Assembly (NCBI GenBank): GCA_019635355.1
Contig: JAHBZQ010000001.1
Span: 372,001-436,000 of the forward strand
Reading direction: 5' to 3'
Source: Rhizobacter sp.
Lineage (GTDB): Bacteria > Pseudomonadota > Gammaproteobacteria > Burkholderiales > Burkholderiaceae_C
Length of the DNA stretch: 64,000 bases
Position 1 is the stretch's first letter. Each line of letters starts with the position of its first letter. The position numbers and the translations under genes were made by a program. The notes under the pieces were generated by a model that saw only the letters and a list, made by a program, of their open reading frames with translations, did no database searches and was not told the origin of the DNA. Shown in pieces: positions 20,627 to 29,630 of the stretch.

Positions 20627-20668
20627 GTGCCTATTATCGGTGCCACGGTGCGCAGCTCCGACATTCAG

Positions 20669-21352
20669 ATGAAAACGAACACGAAAAGCAAGAAGGTCAA
20701 CAAGGCGTGGCTGCACGACCATGTGACCGACCCGTATGTCACGCTGGCGCAGAAAGAGGGTTACCGGGCACGTGCCGCCTACAAGCTGAAGGAAATCGAC
20801 GAAACCCTGCACCTGATCAAGCCCGGCCAACTGGTGGTGGACCTGGGTGCGACGCCCGGGGCGTGGAGCCAATACGTCCGCCGCAAGTTCGCGGCCGGTG
20901 GCGCGGCGCCCGGTTTGCTGCATGGAACGATCATTGCGCTCGACATCCTGGGCTTCGAGCCGATCGAAGGCGTTCACTTCATCCAGGGTGACTTCCGGGA
21001 AGAGTCGGTGCTGGCACAACTCGAGGCCTTGGTCGCCGGTCGCCCGGTGGACGTGGTTGTGTCCGACATGGCGCCCAATCTCTCGGGCATCGCCAGCACC
21101 GATGCGGCGCGCATCCAGCATCTGGTCGAACTGGCGGTCGATTTCACCCAGCACCACCTGAAGCCACAGGGTGCGCTGGTGGCGAAGGTCTTTCACGGCG
21201 GCGGTTACAACGAACTGGTCACCCTGTTCAAAAAGACATTCCGCGTGGTCAAAGCCATTAAACCCAAGGCGTCGCGCGACAGGTCGGCTGAAACCTTTCT
21301 GGTCGGAATCGGTCTCAAGACCGGCGGTGTGGCGACCGATAAACCCGCGTGA
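20669..21352 (+). CDS. rlmE: 23S rRNA (uridine-2552-2'-O)-methyltransferase RlmE (FtsJ/RrmJ)
   Basis: RlmE methylates U2552 in the A-loop of 23S rRNA late in 50S assembly. The 227 residues begin with a basic tail, then WLHDHVTDPYVTLAQKEGYRARAAYKLKEID with its catalytic lysine. The SAM motif is VDLGATPGAWSQ, and the catalytic Asp and Lys follow in SDMAPNLSG and LVAKVFHG. ATG 20669 is 42 bases from the divergent yhbY start. ftsH follows after 149 bases and has its own candidate sigma-32 promoter. Confidence 0.96.
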   Translation: MKTNTKSKKVNKAWLHDHVTDPYVTLAQKEGYRARAAYKLKEIDETLHLIKPGQLVVDLGATPGAWSQYVRRKFAAGGAAPGLLHGTIIALDILGFEPIEGVHFIQGDFREESVLAQLEALVAGRPVDVVVSDMAPNLSGIASTDAARIQHLVELAVDFTQHHLKPQGALVAKVFHGGGYNELVTLFKKTFRVVKAIKPKASRDRSAETFLVGIGLKTGGVATDKPA

Positions 21353-21417
21353 ACAAATACCGGGCTACCGACGGATACACCTCGGTGAAACGGGGGCGAG
21401 ATCAAGCAGCTCAAATA

Positions 21418-21445
21418 CTTGACTGAACTAGAATCCGCCCCATAT
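21418..21445 (+). promoter_or_regulatory. Candidate sigma-32 (heat-shock) promoter of ftsH
   Basis: CTTGAC (21418-21423), a 14-base spacer and CCCCATAT (21438-21445) match the RpoH consensus CTTGAA-N13-15-CCCCATnT with one -35 mismatch. Transcription would start near 21452, about 50 bases before ftsH. E. coli ftsH is a sigma-32 gene. Confidence 0.6.
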
Positions 21446-21501
21446 GCCGTGGATGCGGGCCCCTTGGCCTGTGCGGAAGTTTTGATTGCAAAGGAGCCGC
21501 G

Positions 21502-23385
21502 GTGAACAACCAATGGTTTTCGAAGGTTGCTGTTTGGCTGGTGATTGCCCTCGTGCTGTTCACCGTGTTCAAGCAGTTCGACAAGCCCCGCGTCGCCGAA
21601 AGCGTGACTTACACGCAGTTCATGGACGATGCCAAGGCCGGCAAGGTCAAGCGGGTTGAAGTCCAGGGCCGCAATCTCAAGGTCACCCCCAACGACGGCA
21701 CCGCCTACACCATCGCGTCGCCTGGCGACATCTGGATGGTCGGCGACCTGATGAAGTACGGCGTGCAGGTGTCCGGCAAGGCCGACGAAGAGCCCTCGAT
21801 CCTGATGAGCATCCTGGTCTCCTGGGGCCCGATGCTGCTGCTGATCGCCGTGTGGATCTACTTCATGCGGCAGATGCAGGGCGGTGGCAAGGGCGGTGCC
21901 TTCAGCTTCGGCAAATCGAAGGCCCGCATGCTCGACGAGGCCAACAACTCCACCACCTTCGCCGACGTCGCAGGCTGCGACGAAGCCAAGGAAGAGGTCA
22001 AGGAACTCGTCGACTTCCTGAAAGACCCGCAGAAGTTCCAGAAGCTCGGCGGCCGCATTCCGCGCGGCGTGCTGCTGGTCGGCCCTCCCGGCACCGGCAA
22101 GACGCTGTTGGCCAAGGCCATCGCCGGCGAAGCCAAGGTGCCGTTCTTCAGCATCTCGGGTTCCGACTTCGTTGAAATGTTCGTCGGTGTCGGTGCCGCC
22201 CGCGTGCGCGACATGTTCGAGCAAGCCAAGAAGAGCGCGCCCTGCATCATCTTCGTCGACGAAATCGACGCCGTCGGCCGCCACCGTGGTGCTGGCCTGG
22301 GCGGCGGCAACGACGAGCGCGAGCAGACGCTCAACCAGATGCTCGTCGAGATGGACGGCTTCGAGACCAACCTCGGCGTGATCGTGATGGCGGCCACCAA
22401 CCGGCCCGACATCCTCGACCCCGCGCTGCTGCGCCCCGGCCGCTTCGACCGCCAGGTCTACGTGACGCTGCCAGACGTGCGTGGCCGCGAGCAGATCCTC
22501 AACGTGCACATGCGCAAGGTGCCCGTCGGCCAGGACATCCGTGCCGACATCCTCGCGCGCGGTACGCCGGGCTTCAGTGGCGCCGATCTGGCCAACCTGG
22601 TCAACGAAGCGGCCCTCTTCGCCGCGCGCCGCAACGGCCGTGTGGTCGAGATGGTCGACTTCGAGAAGGCCAAGGACAAGATCATGATGGGCCCCGAGCG
22701 GAAGTCCATGGTCATGCCCGAGGAAGAGCGCAAGAACACCGCGTACCACGAGGCCGGCCACGCGCTGGTGGCGCGCCTGATGCCCAAGACCGACCCGGTG
22801 CACAAGGTGACCGTGATCCCGCGCGGCCGTGCGCTGGGCGTCACGATGCAGCTGCCCGAAGGCGACCGCTACAGCCTGGACAAGGAGCGCATGCTCTCAA
22901 CCATCAGCGTGCTCTTCGGTGGCCGCATCGCCGAAGAAGTGTTCATGAACCAGATGACCACCGGCGCCAGCAACGACTTCGAGCGAGCCACCCAGATCGC
23001 CCGCGACATGGTCACGCGCTATGGCATGAGCGAGGCGATGGGCCCAATGGTCTATGCCGAGAACGAGGGTGAAGTCTTCCTCGGCCGCTCGGTCACCAAG
23101 ACGACCAACGTCTCGGAAGAGACCATGCAGAAGGTCGACCTGGAAGTGCGTCGCATCATCGACGAGCAGTACTCGGTGGCCCGCAAGCTGATCGAGAGCA
23201 ACCAGGACAAGATGCACGTCATGGCCAAGGCGCTGCTCGAATGGGAAACCATCGACACCGAGCAGATCGACGACATCATGAACGGCCGCCCGCCACGTCC
23301 GCCGAAGGACTGGACGGCTTCCTCGGGCAAGTCGGGTGGCAACACGCCGCCGGTCAACCCCGACGGCGCACCGGCCGCCGCCTGA
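21502..23385 (+). CDS. ftsH: ATP-dependent membrane zinc metalloprotease FtsH
   Basis: FtsH is a hexameric inner-membrane AAA protease that degrades misfolded membrane proteins and regulators such as RpoH and LpxC. The 627 residues have membrane helices at about 7-25 and 101-121 flanking a periplasmic domain, then an AAA domain with Walker A GPPGTGKT (Lys200), Walker B IIFVDEIDAVG and the second region of homology. The M41 protease domain has the zinc site HEAGH at 416-420. The C-terminus is a Pro/Gly/Ala-rich tail. GTG 21502 is preceded by AGGAG. A terminator follows at 23409. Confidence 0.98.
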   Translation: MNNQWFSKVAVWLVIALVLFTVFKQFDKPRVAESVTYTQFMDDAKAGKVKRVEVQGRNLKVTPNDGTAYTIASPGDIWMVGDLMKYGVQVSGKADEEPSILMSILVSWGPMLLLIAVWIYFMRQMQGGGKGGAFSFGKSKARMLDEANNSTTFADVAGCDEAKEEVKELVDFLKDPQKFQKLGGRIPRGVLLVGPPGTGKTLLAKAIAGEAKVPFFSISGSDFVEMFVGVGAARVRDMFEQAKKSAPCIIFVDEIDAVGRHRGAGLGGGNDEREQTLNQMLVEMDGFETNLGVIVMAATNRPDILDPALLRPGRFDRQVYVTLPDVRGREQILNVHMRKVPVGQDIRADILARGTPGFSGADLANLVNEAALFAARRNGRVVEMVDFEKAKDKIMMGPERKSMVMPEEERKNTAYHEAGHALVARLMPKTDPVHKVTVIPRGRALGVTMQLPEGDRYSLDKERMLSTISVLFGGRIAEEVFMNQMTTGASNDFERATQIARDMVTRYGMSEAMGPMVYAENEGEVFLGRSVTKTTNVSEETMQKVDLEVRRIIDEQYSVARKLIESNQDKMHVMAKALLEWETIDTEQIDDIMNGRPPRPPKDWTASSGKSGGNTPPVNPDGAPAAA

Positions 23386-23408
23386 GCGTCCACCGGAACA
23401 CATCACAC

Positions 23409-23430
23409 AACGGGGCTGCGGCCCCGTTTT
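23409..23430 (+). terminator. Rho-independent terminator after ftsH
   Basis: AACGGGGC / GCCCCGTT with a TGCG loop runs into TTTT. It ends 10 bases before the folP start codon, so folP may depend on read-through or on a promoter inside ftsH. Confidence 0.75.
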
Positions 23431-23439
23431 CATTGGCCG

Positions 23440-24276
23440 ATGCACACCACCTGGCAGACCACCCGCTTTCGGATCGACCTGAGTCGCCCGAAGGTCATGG
23501 GCATCGTCAACATCACGCCCGATTCGTTCTCGGACGGCGGGCGCCACGGCACGGCGCAGGCCGCGATCGCCCACTGCGAGCAGTTGCTGAAGGACGGGGC
23601 CGACCTCCTCGATCTCGGAGCCGAGTCGAGTCGCCCCGGAGCCGACGCATTGCCGCTCGAAGAAGAACAAGCCCGACTGCTGCCGGTGCTGCGCGAGGCC
23701 GTGAAGCTGGGCGTGCCGGTCTCCGTCGACACCTACAAGCCCGAGACCATGCGCGCCGCGCTCGAGCTGGGCGCCGACATCGTCAACGACATCTACGCCC
23801 TGCGCTGGCCGGGTGCGGTGGAGGCGGTCGCTGCGCACCCGACCTGCGGCGTGTGCCTGATGCACATGCAGGGCGAGCCGGCCTCGATGCAACAGCGGCC
23901 GATCTACGGTGACGTGCTGGAAGAAGTGAGCCGCTTTCTGCGAGACCGGGCCGCGGCGCTCCAACAAGCGGGCGTGCAGCACGACCGCGTCACGCTCGAC
24001 CCCGGCATCGGCTTCGGCAAGACCGTCGAGCACAACGTGGCCTTGCTGGCGCGCCAGCGCGAGCTGCTGCAGCTCGGCTACCCGCTGCTGCTCGGCTGGT
24101 CACGCAAGAGCAGCCTGGGAGCGCTCACGGGCCGCCCGGTCGAGCAGCGGCAGGCGGCCAGCATCGCGGCGGCCTTGGCCGCGGCGCAGCATGGCGCCAA
24201 GGTGCTGCGCGTGCACGACGTGGCCGCCACCGTCGACGCCCTCAAGGTGGGGGAAGCGGCTGGCCTGCTCCCTTGA
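23440..24276 (+). CDS. folP: Dihydropteroate synthase
   Basis: FolP joins p-aminobenzoate to the pterin pyrophosphate in folate synthesis and is the sulfonamide target. The 278 residues form a TIM barrel with the signatures VMGIVNITPDSFSDGG (start), DLGAESSRPGA (pABA/pterin loop), VNDIYALR, DPGIGFGKT and the closing RVHDV. ATG 23440 is used. The order ftsH-folP-glmM is the classic proteobacterial arrangement. A strong terminator-like hairpin separates it from ftsH, and glmM follows after 70 bases with a possible -10 box. Confidence 0.97.
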   Translation: MHTTWQTTRFRIDLSRPKVMGIVNITPDSFSDGGRHGTAQAAIAHCEQLLKDGADLLDLGAESSRPGADALPLEEEQARLLPVLREAVKLGVPVSVDTYKPETMRAALELGADIVNDIYALRWPGAVEAVAAHPTCGVCLMHMQGEPASMQQRPIYGDVLEEVSRFLRDRAAALQQAGVQHDRVTLDPGIGFGKTVEHNVALLARQRELLQLGYPLLLGWSRKSSLGALTGRPVEQRQAASIAAALAAAQHGAKVLRVHDVAATVDALKVGEAAGLLP

Positions 24277-24346
24277 GCGCCCAGGCCCCTGCTGCACAAT
24301 CCCGGGGCACGGCAGCACGCCTCGACAGGCACCTCGACACCACAAC

Positions 24347-25681
24347 ATGAGCAGAACCTATTTCGGCACCGACGGCATTCGCGGCACGGTGGGGCAATCG
24401 CCCATCACCCCTGATTTCATGCTGCGCCTCGGCCACGCGGTCGGCCGGGTGCTGAAAGGGCAGGGCGGCCGGCCCACGGTGCTCATCGGCAAGGACACCC
24501 GCATCTCCGGCTACATGATCGAGTCGGCGCTGGAGGCGGGCTTCGCCTCGGCGGGCGTCGACGTGCTGCTGACCGGCCCGCTACCCACCCCGGGCGTGGC
24601 CTACCTGACCCGCGCCCTGCGCCTCGACCTCGGCGTCGTCATCAGCGCCTCGCACAACCCCTACGGCGACAACGGCATCAAGTTCTTCTCCGCCCACGGC
24701 CAGAAGCTGCCCGACGAGTGGGAGCGGGCGGTGGAAGCGATGCTCGACGAGACGCCGCATTGGGTCGATTCCTCGCAGCTCGGCAAGGCCCGCCGTATCG
24801 ACGACGCCCGTGGCCGCTACGTCGAGTTCTGCAAGAGCACCTTCGGCAACGACCTCTCGCTCAAGGGCCTGAAGGTCGTGGTCGACGCCGCGCACGGTGC
24901 GGCCTACCAGATCGCGCCCGAGGTGTTCCACGAGCTGGGCGCCGAAGTCGTGGGCATCGGCTGCAGCCCCGACGGCATGAACATCAACGACGGTTTCGGC
25001 GCCACCGCGCCCGAGGCACTCGTGAAGGCCGTGAAGGAACACGGTGCCGACTACGGCGTGGCGCTCGACGGTGACGCCGACCGGCTGCAGCTGGTTGACG
25101 CCGGTGGCCGCCTCTACAACGGCGATGAGCTGCTGTACGTGATGGTGATCGACCGACTGGCCCAGGGCCAGCGTGTCACCGGGGCCGTCGGCACGCTCAT
25201 GACCAACATGGCGGTCGAGGTGGCCCTCAAGGCGCAAGACATCGAATTCGTGCGCGCCAAGGTGGGCGACCGCTACGTGCTCGAAGAGCTGGCCAGCCGC
25301 GACTGGTTGCTGGGAGGGGAAGGCTCCGGCCACCTGCTGGCGCTCGACAAGCACACCACCGGCGACGGCATCGTGAGCGCCTTGCAGGTGCTGCAGGCGG
25401 TGATGCGCAGCGGCCGGTCGCTGGCCGAGCTGTTGGCGCCGGTCACGCTTTTCCCCCAGGTGCTGATCAACGTGCGCCTCAAACCGGGGCAAGACTGGAA
25501 GGCCACCGCCGGCCTCGCCGATTTGCAGGCGCAGGTCCAGCGGGAGTTGGGCACCGACGGCCGGCTTCTCATTCGCCCCTCGGGTACCGAGCCGCTGGTG
25601 CGAGTGATGGTCGAAGCGCGTGACGCGGCCCAGGCCAAATCGTGCGCCGAGCGCCTCGCCAACCTGCTCAAAGCCGGCTGA
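24347..25681 (+). CDS. glmM: Phosphoglucosamine mutase
   Basis: GlmM converts glucosamine-6-phosphate to glucosamine-1-phosphate for peptidoglycan and lipopolysaccharide precursors. The 444 residues are normal length. The active-site serine is Ser102 in VVISASHNPYGDNGIK, the same number as in E. coli. The metal loop is DGDADR, the sugar-specificity loop is GGEGSGH and the phosphate-binding loop is IRPSGTEPLVRV. ATG 24347 is chosen because the family begins MSRTYFGTDGIRG. The pst operon follows after a 131-base gap carrying a Pho box. Confidence 0.97.
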   Translation: MSRTYFGTDGIRGTVGQSPITPDFMLRLGHAVGRVLKGQGGRPTVLIGKDTRISGYMIESALEAGFASAGVDVLLTGPLPTPGVAYLTRALRLDLGVVISASHNPYGDNGIKFFSAHGQKLPDEWERAVEAMLDETPHWVDSSQLGKARRIDDARGRYVEFCKSTFGNDLSLKGLKVVVDAAHGAAYQIAPEVFHELGAEVVGIGCSPDGMNINDGFGATAPEALVKAVKEHGADYGVALDGDADRLQLVDAGGRLYNGDELLYVMVIDRLAQGQRVTGAVGTLMTNMAVEVALKAQDIEFVRAKVGDRYVLEELASRDWLLGGEGSGHLLALDKHTTGDGIVSALQVLQAVMRSGRSLAELLAPVTLFPQVLINVRLKPGQDWKATAGLADLQAQVQRELGTDGRLLIRPSGTEPLVRVMVEARDAAQAKSCAERLANLLKAG

Positions 25682-25739
25682 CACACGGTTTTTGACAGTT
25701 CAGCGACCGATTTGTGACGCCTTTTCGGTCGCTTGCTGG

Positions 25740-25773
25740 ATGTCACATCGCTGTCATCTGCGACTTCTACAGT
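25740..25773 (+). promoter_or_regulatory. Pho box and -10 box of the pst operon
   Basis: Two TGTCA-type direct repeats, ATGTCAC (25740-25746) and CTGTCAT (25751-25757), are separated by four bases, the exact PhoB-box geometry. A -10 box TACAGT lies 10 bases later (25768-25773). In PhoB-activated promoters the Pho box replaces the -35 element. Confidence 0.75.
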
Positions 25774-25812
25774 GCCGGCAGTTCCCTGTCAGCCCTCTGG
25801 AAAGGCGCAACC

Positions 25813-26847
25813 ATGACCCACTCGATCGTTCGACTCGCAACCACCGCCGGCCTCTCGCTTCTGGCCGCCGCGGCTTCCGCACAAGACGTGACCGGCGCCG
25901 GCGCCACGTTCCCCGCTCCGCTGTATGCCAAGTGGGCCGATGCCTACAACAAGGCGACGGGCGTTCGCATCAACTATCAGTCGGTCGGCTCGGGTGCCGG
26001 CCTGAAGCAGATCGGCAGCAAGACGGTCGATTTCGGCGCGTCCGACATGCCGCTCAAGGACGAGGCCCTGCAGAAGGACGGCCTGCTCCAGTTCCCGACC
26101 GTGATCGGTGGCGTGGTGCCGGTCGTCAACATCGCAGGCATCAAGCCTGGCCAGATCAAGCTCACCGGCCAGGTGCTGGGTGACATCTACCTCGGCAAGA
26201 TCACCAAGTGGAACGACGCCGCGCTGGTGGCGCTGAACCAGGGTGTGCCGCTGCCGGACGCCGCCATCTCCGTGGTGCGCCGCGCCGACGGCTCGGGCAC
26301 GAGTTTCATCTTCACGAACTACCTGTCCAAGGTGAACGCTGAATGGCAGGCCAAGGTGGGTGAGGGCACCGCCGTCAACTGGCCCACCGGCGCGGGTGGC
26401 AAGGGCAACGAAGGCGTGGCCGCGTTCGTCAACCGCCTGCCGAATTCCATCGGCTACGTCGAGTACGCCTACGTCAAGCAGAACAAGATGACGTACACGC
26501 TGTTGAAGAACAAGGACGGCAACTTCGTCGCCCCCGACGACCTCAACTTCAAGGCCGCCGCGGCCGGCGCCGACTGGGCCAAGAGCTTCTACCAGGTGCT
26601 GACCGAACAGCCGGGCAAGGATGCCTGGCCGCTCACGGGCGCGACTTTCATCATGATGCACAAGCAGCAAGACAAGCCCGCCCAGGCCGCCGCAGCGCTC
26701 AAGTTCTTCGACTGGGCCTACGCCAACGGCGACAAGGCTGCCGCTGAGCTGGAATACGTGGCGCTGCCGGATTCGGTGAAGGCCCTCGTCCGCAAGCAGT
26801 GGGCGCAGATCAAGGACGCGGGCGGCAAGCAGGTCGCTGGCCTCTGA
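25813..26847 (+). CDS. pstS: Periplasmic phosphate-binding protein PstS
   Basis: PstS captures phosphate in the periplasm and delivers it to the PstCAB transporter. The 344 residues start with a Sec signal peptide cleaved after ASA (about residue 23), followed by the mature start DVTGAGATFPAPLYAKW. The phosphate-site motifs GAGATFPAP, VGSGAG, FGASDMPL and RRADGSGTSF are all present. ATG 25813 is chosen; upstream in-frame sequence carries the Pho box. It is the first gene of pstSCAB-phoU-phoB-phoR. A strong GC hairpin follows it. Confidence 0.97.
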   Translation: MTHSIVRLATTAGLSLLAAAASAQDVTGAGATFPAPLYAKWADAYNKATGVRINYQSVGSGAGLKQIGSKTVDFGASDMPLKDEALQKDGLLQFPTVIGGVVPVVNIAGIKPGQIKLTGQVLGDIYLGKITKWNDAALVALNQGVPLPDAAISVVRRADGSGTSFIFTNYLSKVNAEWQAKVGEGTAVNWPTGAGGKGNEGVAAFVNRLPNSIGYVEYAYVKQNKMTYTLLKNKDGNFVAPDDLNFKAAAAGADWAKSFYQVLTEQPGKDAWPLTGATFIMMHKQQDKPAQAAAALKFFDWAYANGDKAAAELEYVALPDSVKALVRKQWAQIKDAGGKQVAGL

Positions 26848-26871
26848 TCGCCCGAAGCCCATAAAAAGTGC

Positions 26872-26902
26872 GCGGCGCAGGCCCTGGGAAGGGCTGCGCC
26901 GC
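26872..26902 (+). promoter_or_regulatory. Intercistronic hairpin between pstS and pstC
   Basis: GCGGCGCAG and CCCT pair with AGGG and CTGCGCCGC around a GGGA loop, with one bulged G, giving a long GC-rich stem. There is no T-tract after it, so it is more likely to stabilise or attenuate the mRNA than to terminate fully. Confidence 0.6.
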
Positions 26903-26962
26903 TCTCAAGACGGAGGGACCGTGGCCGCTACACTCCCCGCATCTCACTACGAACAGGACAAG

Positions 26963-27940
26963 ATGGACCGCTCCGATCCCATGGGGCGACCGCCGTCGCG
27001 CCGGCGGGTCATGCCCTGGGCCGACACCGTGTTCTCGGTGCTCGCACATGGCGCCGCCATCCTCACCCTGCTGCTGCTGGCCGGCATCATCCTGTCGCTG
27101 TTGATGGGGGCCCTGCCGGCCATCAAGGAGTACGGCCTCGGCTTCCTGCTGAGCAGCGACTGGGACCCGGTGCAAGACAAGTACGGCGGCCTGGTCATGA
27201 TCTACGGCACGCTGATGACGTCGTTCATCGCGCTCGTGATCGCAGTGCCGGTGAGCTTCGGCATCGCACTCTTCCTCACTGAACTCTCACCCGGCTGGCT
27301 GCGCCGCCCGCTGGGCACGGCCATCGAGCTCCTGGCCGCGGTGCCCTCGATCGTCTATGGCATGTGGGGCCTGCTGGTGTTCAGCCCGGTGCTCTCGACC
27401 TACGTGCAGCAGCCGCTGCAAGCGCTCTTCGGCAACACGCCGGTGCTCAAGAGCCTGGTGTCCGGTGCCCCGGTGGGCATCGGCATCCTGTCGGCAGGGA
27501 TCATCCTCGCCATCATGATCATTCCCTTCATCGCCTCGGTGATGCGCGACGTGTTCGAGGTCACGCCGGCGATGCTGAAGGAGTCGGCCTACGGGCTCGG
27601 TGCCACCACCTGGGAAGTGGTGTTCAAGGTGGTGCTGCCGTACACCAAGACGGGCGTCATCGGCGGCATCATGCTAGGCCTGGGCCGCGCGCTCGGCGAG
27701 ACGATGGCCGTCACCTTCGTGATCGGCAACGCTAACCAGCTCAACGGCCCCTCGCTCTTCGAGGCGGCCAACAGCATCACCTCGGTGCTGGCCAACGAGT
27801 TCGCCGAAGCGGGCGAGGGCCTGCACCAGGCCTCGCTGCTGTACCTGGCGCTGGTGCTGTTCTTCATCACCTTCGTGGTGTTGTCGCTGTCGAAGCTGCT
27901 GCTCGCGCAGCTCAAGAAGAGCGAAGGAGCGCGCACATGA
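26963..27940 (+). CDS. pstC: Phosphate ABC transporter permease PstC
   Basis: PstC is one of the two membrane subunits of the high-affinity phosphate importer. The 325 residues have six membrane helices and the ABC permease EAA loop (KESAYGLGATTWEVVFKVVLP near residue 210). ATG 26963 is preferred because a -10-like TACACT at 26929-26934 would sit inside a longer reading; GTG 26921, which has GGAGG before it, is the alternative and adds 14 residues. The stop overlaps the pstA start (ATGA). Confidence 0.93.
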   Translation: MDRSDPMGRPPSRRRVMPWADTVFSVLAHGAAILTLLLLAGIILSLLMGALPAIKEYGLGFLLSSDWDPVQDKYGGLVMIYGTLMTSFIALVIAVPVSFGIALFLTELSPGWLRRPLGTAIELLAAVPSIVYGMWGLLVFSPVLSTYVQQPLQALFGNTPVLKSLVSGAPVGIGILSAGIILAIMIIPFIASVMRDVFEVTPAMLKESAYGLGATTWEVVFKVVLPYTKTGVIGGIMLGLGRALGETMAVTFVIGNANQLNGPSLFEAANSITSVLANEFAEAGEGLHQASLLYLALVLFFITFVVLSLSKLLLAQLKKSEGART

Positions 27941-28800
27941 GCACGGCGATTTCTGCGGCCAAGCTGGCCAAGCACCGGGGCCGCAAACGCGTCAATGCCG
28001 TAGCGTTGACGCTGTCGATGGCGGCGATGGCATTCGGCCTCTTCTGGCTCGTATGGATCCTGATCGAGACCGTGCGCCTCGGCTTCGGCGGCCTGGCGTG
28101 GTCGGTGTTCACTGAGATGACGCCCGCGCCGCAGGCGGAGACGGGAGGGCTGGCCAACGCGCTCATGGGCTCGCTGATGATGGTGATGCTCGCCACGCTC
28201 GTGGGCACGCCGATCGGTGTGATGGCCGGTGTGTATCTCGCCGAATATGGCCAGAAGACCTGGCTCGGCAGCGTCACGCGCTTCATCAACGACATCCTCC
28301 TGTCGGCGCCCTCGATCGTGATCGGCCTCTTCATCTACGCGGTGGTCGTGGCACGCATGAAGAGCTACTCGGGCTATGCCGGTGTGCTGGCGCTGGCCTT
28401 GATCGTGATCCCGGTCGTGATCCGCACCACCGAGAACATGCTGGCGTTGATCCCGAATGCGCTGCGCGAGGCGGCCTACGCCCTCGGCACACCGAAGTGG
28501 AAGGTGATTTCGAGCGTCACGCTGAAAGCCGCACGGGCCGGCGTGATGACCGGCGTGCTGCTCGCTTTCGCGCGCATCGCGGGCGAGACGGCGCCGCTGC
28601 TCTTCACGGCCTTGTCCAACCAGTTCTGGTCGACCAACCTCGGGGCACCGATGGCCAATCTGCCGGTGACCATCTTCAAGTTTGCGATGAGCCCGTATGA
28701 GAACTGGCAGAAGCTGGCCTGGGCAGGCGTGTTCCTGATCACGTTGGGCGTGCTGGCGCTCAACATCCTGGCGCGGGTCTTCTTCCGCAACAAACACTGA
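27937..28800 (+). CDS. pstA: Phosphate ABC transporter permease PstA
   Basis: PstA pairs with PstC to form the phosphate channel. The 287 residues have about six membrane helices, starting near residue 22, and the EAA loop LREAAYALGTPKWKVISSVTL. Two acidic residues in the loops match charged residues needed for phosphate transport in E. coli. ATG 27937 overlaps the pstC stop by four bases, so translation is coupled. pstB follows after 19 bases. Confidence 0.96.
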   Translation: MSTAISAAKLAKHRGRKRVNAVALTLSMAAMAFGLFWLVWILIETVRLGFGGLAWSVFTEMTPAPQAETGGLANALMGSLMMVMLATLVGTPIGVMAGVYLAEYGQKTWLGSVTRFINDILLSAPSIVIGLFIYAVVVARMKSYSGYAGVLALALIVIPVVIRTTENMLALIPNALREAAYALGTPKWKVISSVTLKAARAGVMTGVLLAFARIAGETAPLLFTALSNQFWSTNLGAPMANLPVTIFKFAMSPYENWQKLAWAGVFLITLGVLALNILARVFFRNKH

Positions 28801-28819
28801 ATTCGAAAGCGGGTCTCAC

Positions 28820-29605
28820 ATGGACACCAAAGTCGATGGCCTCGTGACCGAAAAGCCCAAGCTCTCGGTCCGCGATCTCAACTTCTACTACGGCGCCTTC
28901 CACGCGCTCAAGCGCATCAACCTCGACATTCCCGAGAAGAAGGTCACCGCCTTCATCGGGCCGTCGGGATGCGGCAAGTCGACGCTCTTGCGCACCTTCA
29001 ACCGCATGTACGAGCTCTACCCCGAGCAGCGCGCAGAGGGCGAGATCGTGATCGACGGCGAGAACATCCTCAATTCCAAGCACGACGTGTCGCTGATCCG
29101 CGCCAAGATCGGCATGGTCTTCCAGAAGCCCACGCCGTTCCCAATGTCGATCTACGACAACATCGCCTTCGGCGTGCGCCTGTTCGAGAACCTGCCGCGT
29201 GTCGAGATGGACGAGCGCGTGGAATGGGCGCTCAAGAAGGCGGCACTGTGGAATGAAGTGCGCGACAAGCTCGACCAGAGCGGCTCGGGCCTCTCGGGCG
29301 GCCAGCAGCAGCGCTTGTGCATCGCACGCGGCATCGCGATCAAGCCCGAGGTGCTGCTGCTCGACGAGCCCTGCTCGGCGCTCGACCCGATCTCCACCGG
29401 CAAGATCGAAGAGCTGATCCACGAGTTGAAGAGTGACTACACCGTCGTGATCGTCACCCACAACATGCAGCAGGCGGCGCGTTGCTCCGACTACACCGCC
29501 TACATGTACCTGGGCGACCTGATCGAGTTCGGGCCGACGTCTGAGCTCTTCATGAAGCCGAAGAAAAAAGACACCGAGGACTACATCACCGGCCGTTTCG
29601 GCTGA
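28820..29605 (+). CDS. pstB: Phosphate ABC transporter ATP-binding protein PstB
   Basis: PstB is the ATPase of the phosphate importer and, with PhoU, reports phosphate status to PhoR. The 261 residues have Walker A GPSGCGKST, a Q-loop (GMVFQKPTPFPMSIYDN), the ABC signature LSGGQQQRLCIARG, Walker B EVLLLDEPCSALDP and the H-loop VTHNMQQAARCSD. These are the standard PstB sequence marks. It lies between pstA and phoU with short spacers. Confidence 0.98.
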   Translation: MDTKVDGLVTEKPKLSVRDLNFYYGAFHALKRINLDIPEKKVTAFIGPSGCGKSTLLRTFNRMYELYPEQRAEGEIVIDGENILNSKHDVSLIRAKIGMVFQKPTPFPMSIYDNIAFGVRLFENLPRVEMDERVEWALKKAALWNEVRDKLDQSGSGLSGGQQQRLCIARGIAIKPEVLLLDEPCSALDPISTGKIEELIHELKSDYTVVIVTHNMQQAARCSDYTAYMYLGDLIEFGPTSELFMKPKKKDTEDYITGRFG

Positions 29606-29630
29606 TGATTCACAAGGCGAGGACGCAGCG

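Noticed and set aside
26921..26962. GTG 26921 as the start of pstC
   Set aside because: It has a GGAGG before it, but a -10-like TACACT lies inside the added codons and ATG 26963 gives a normal-length PstC. It is kept only as an alternative.
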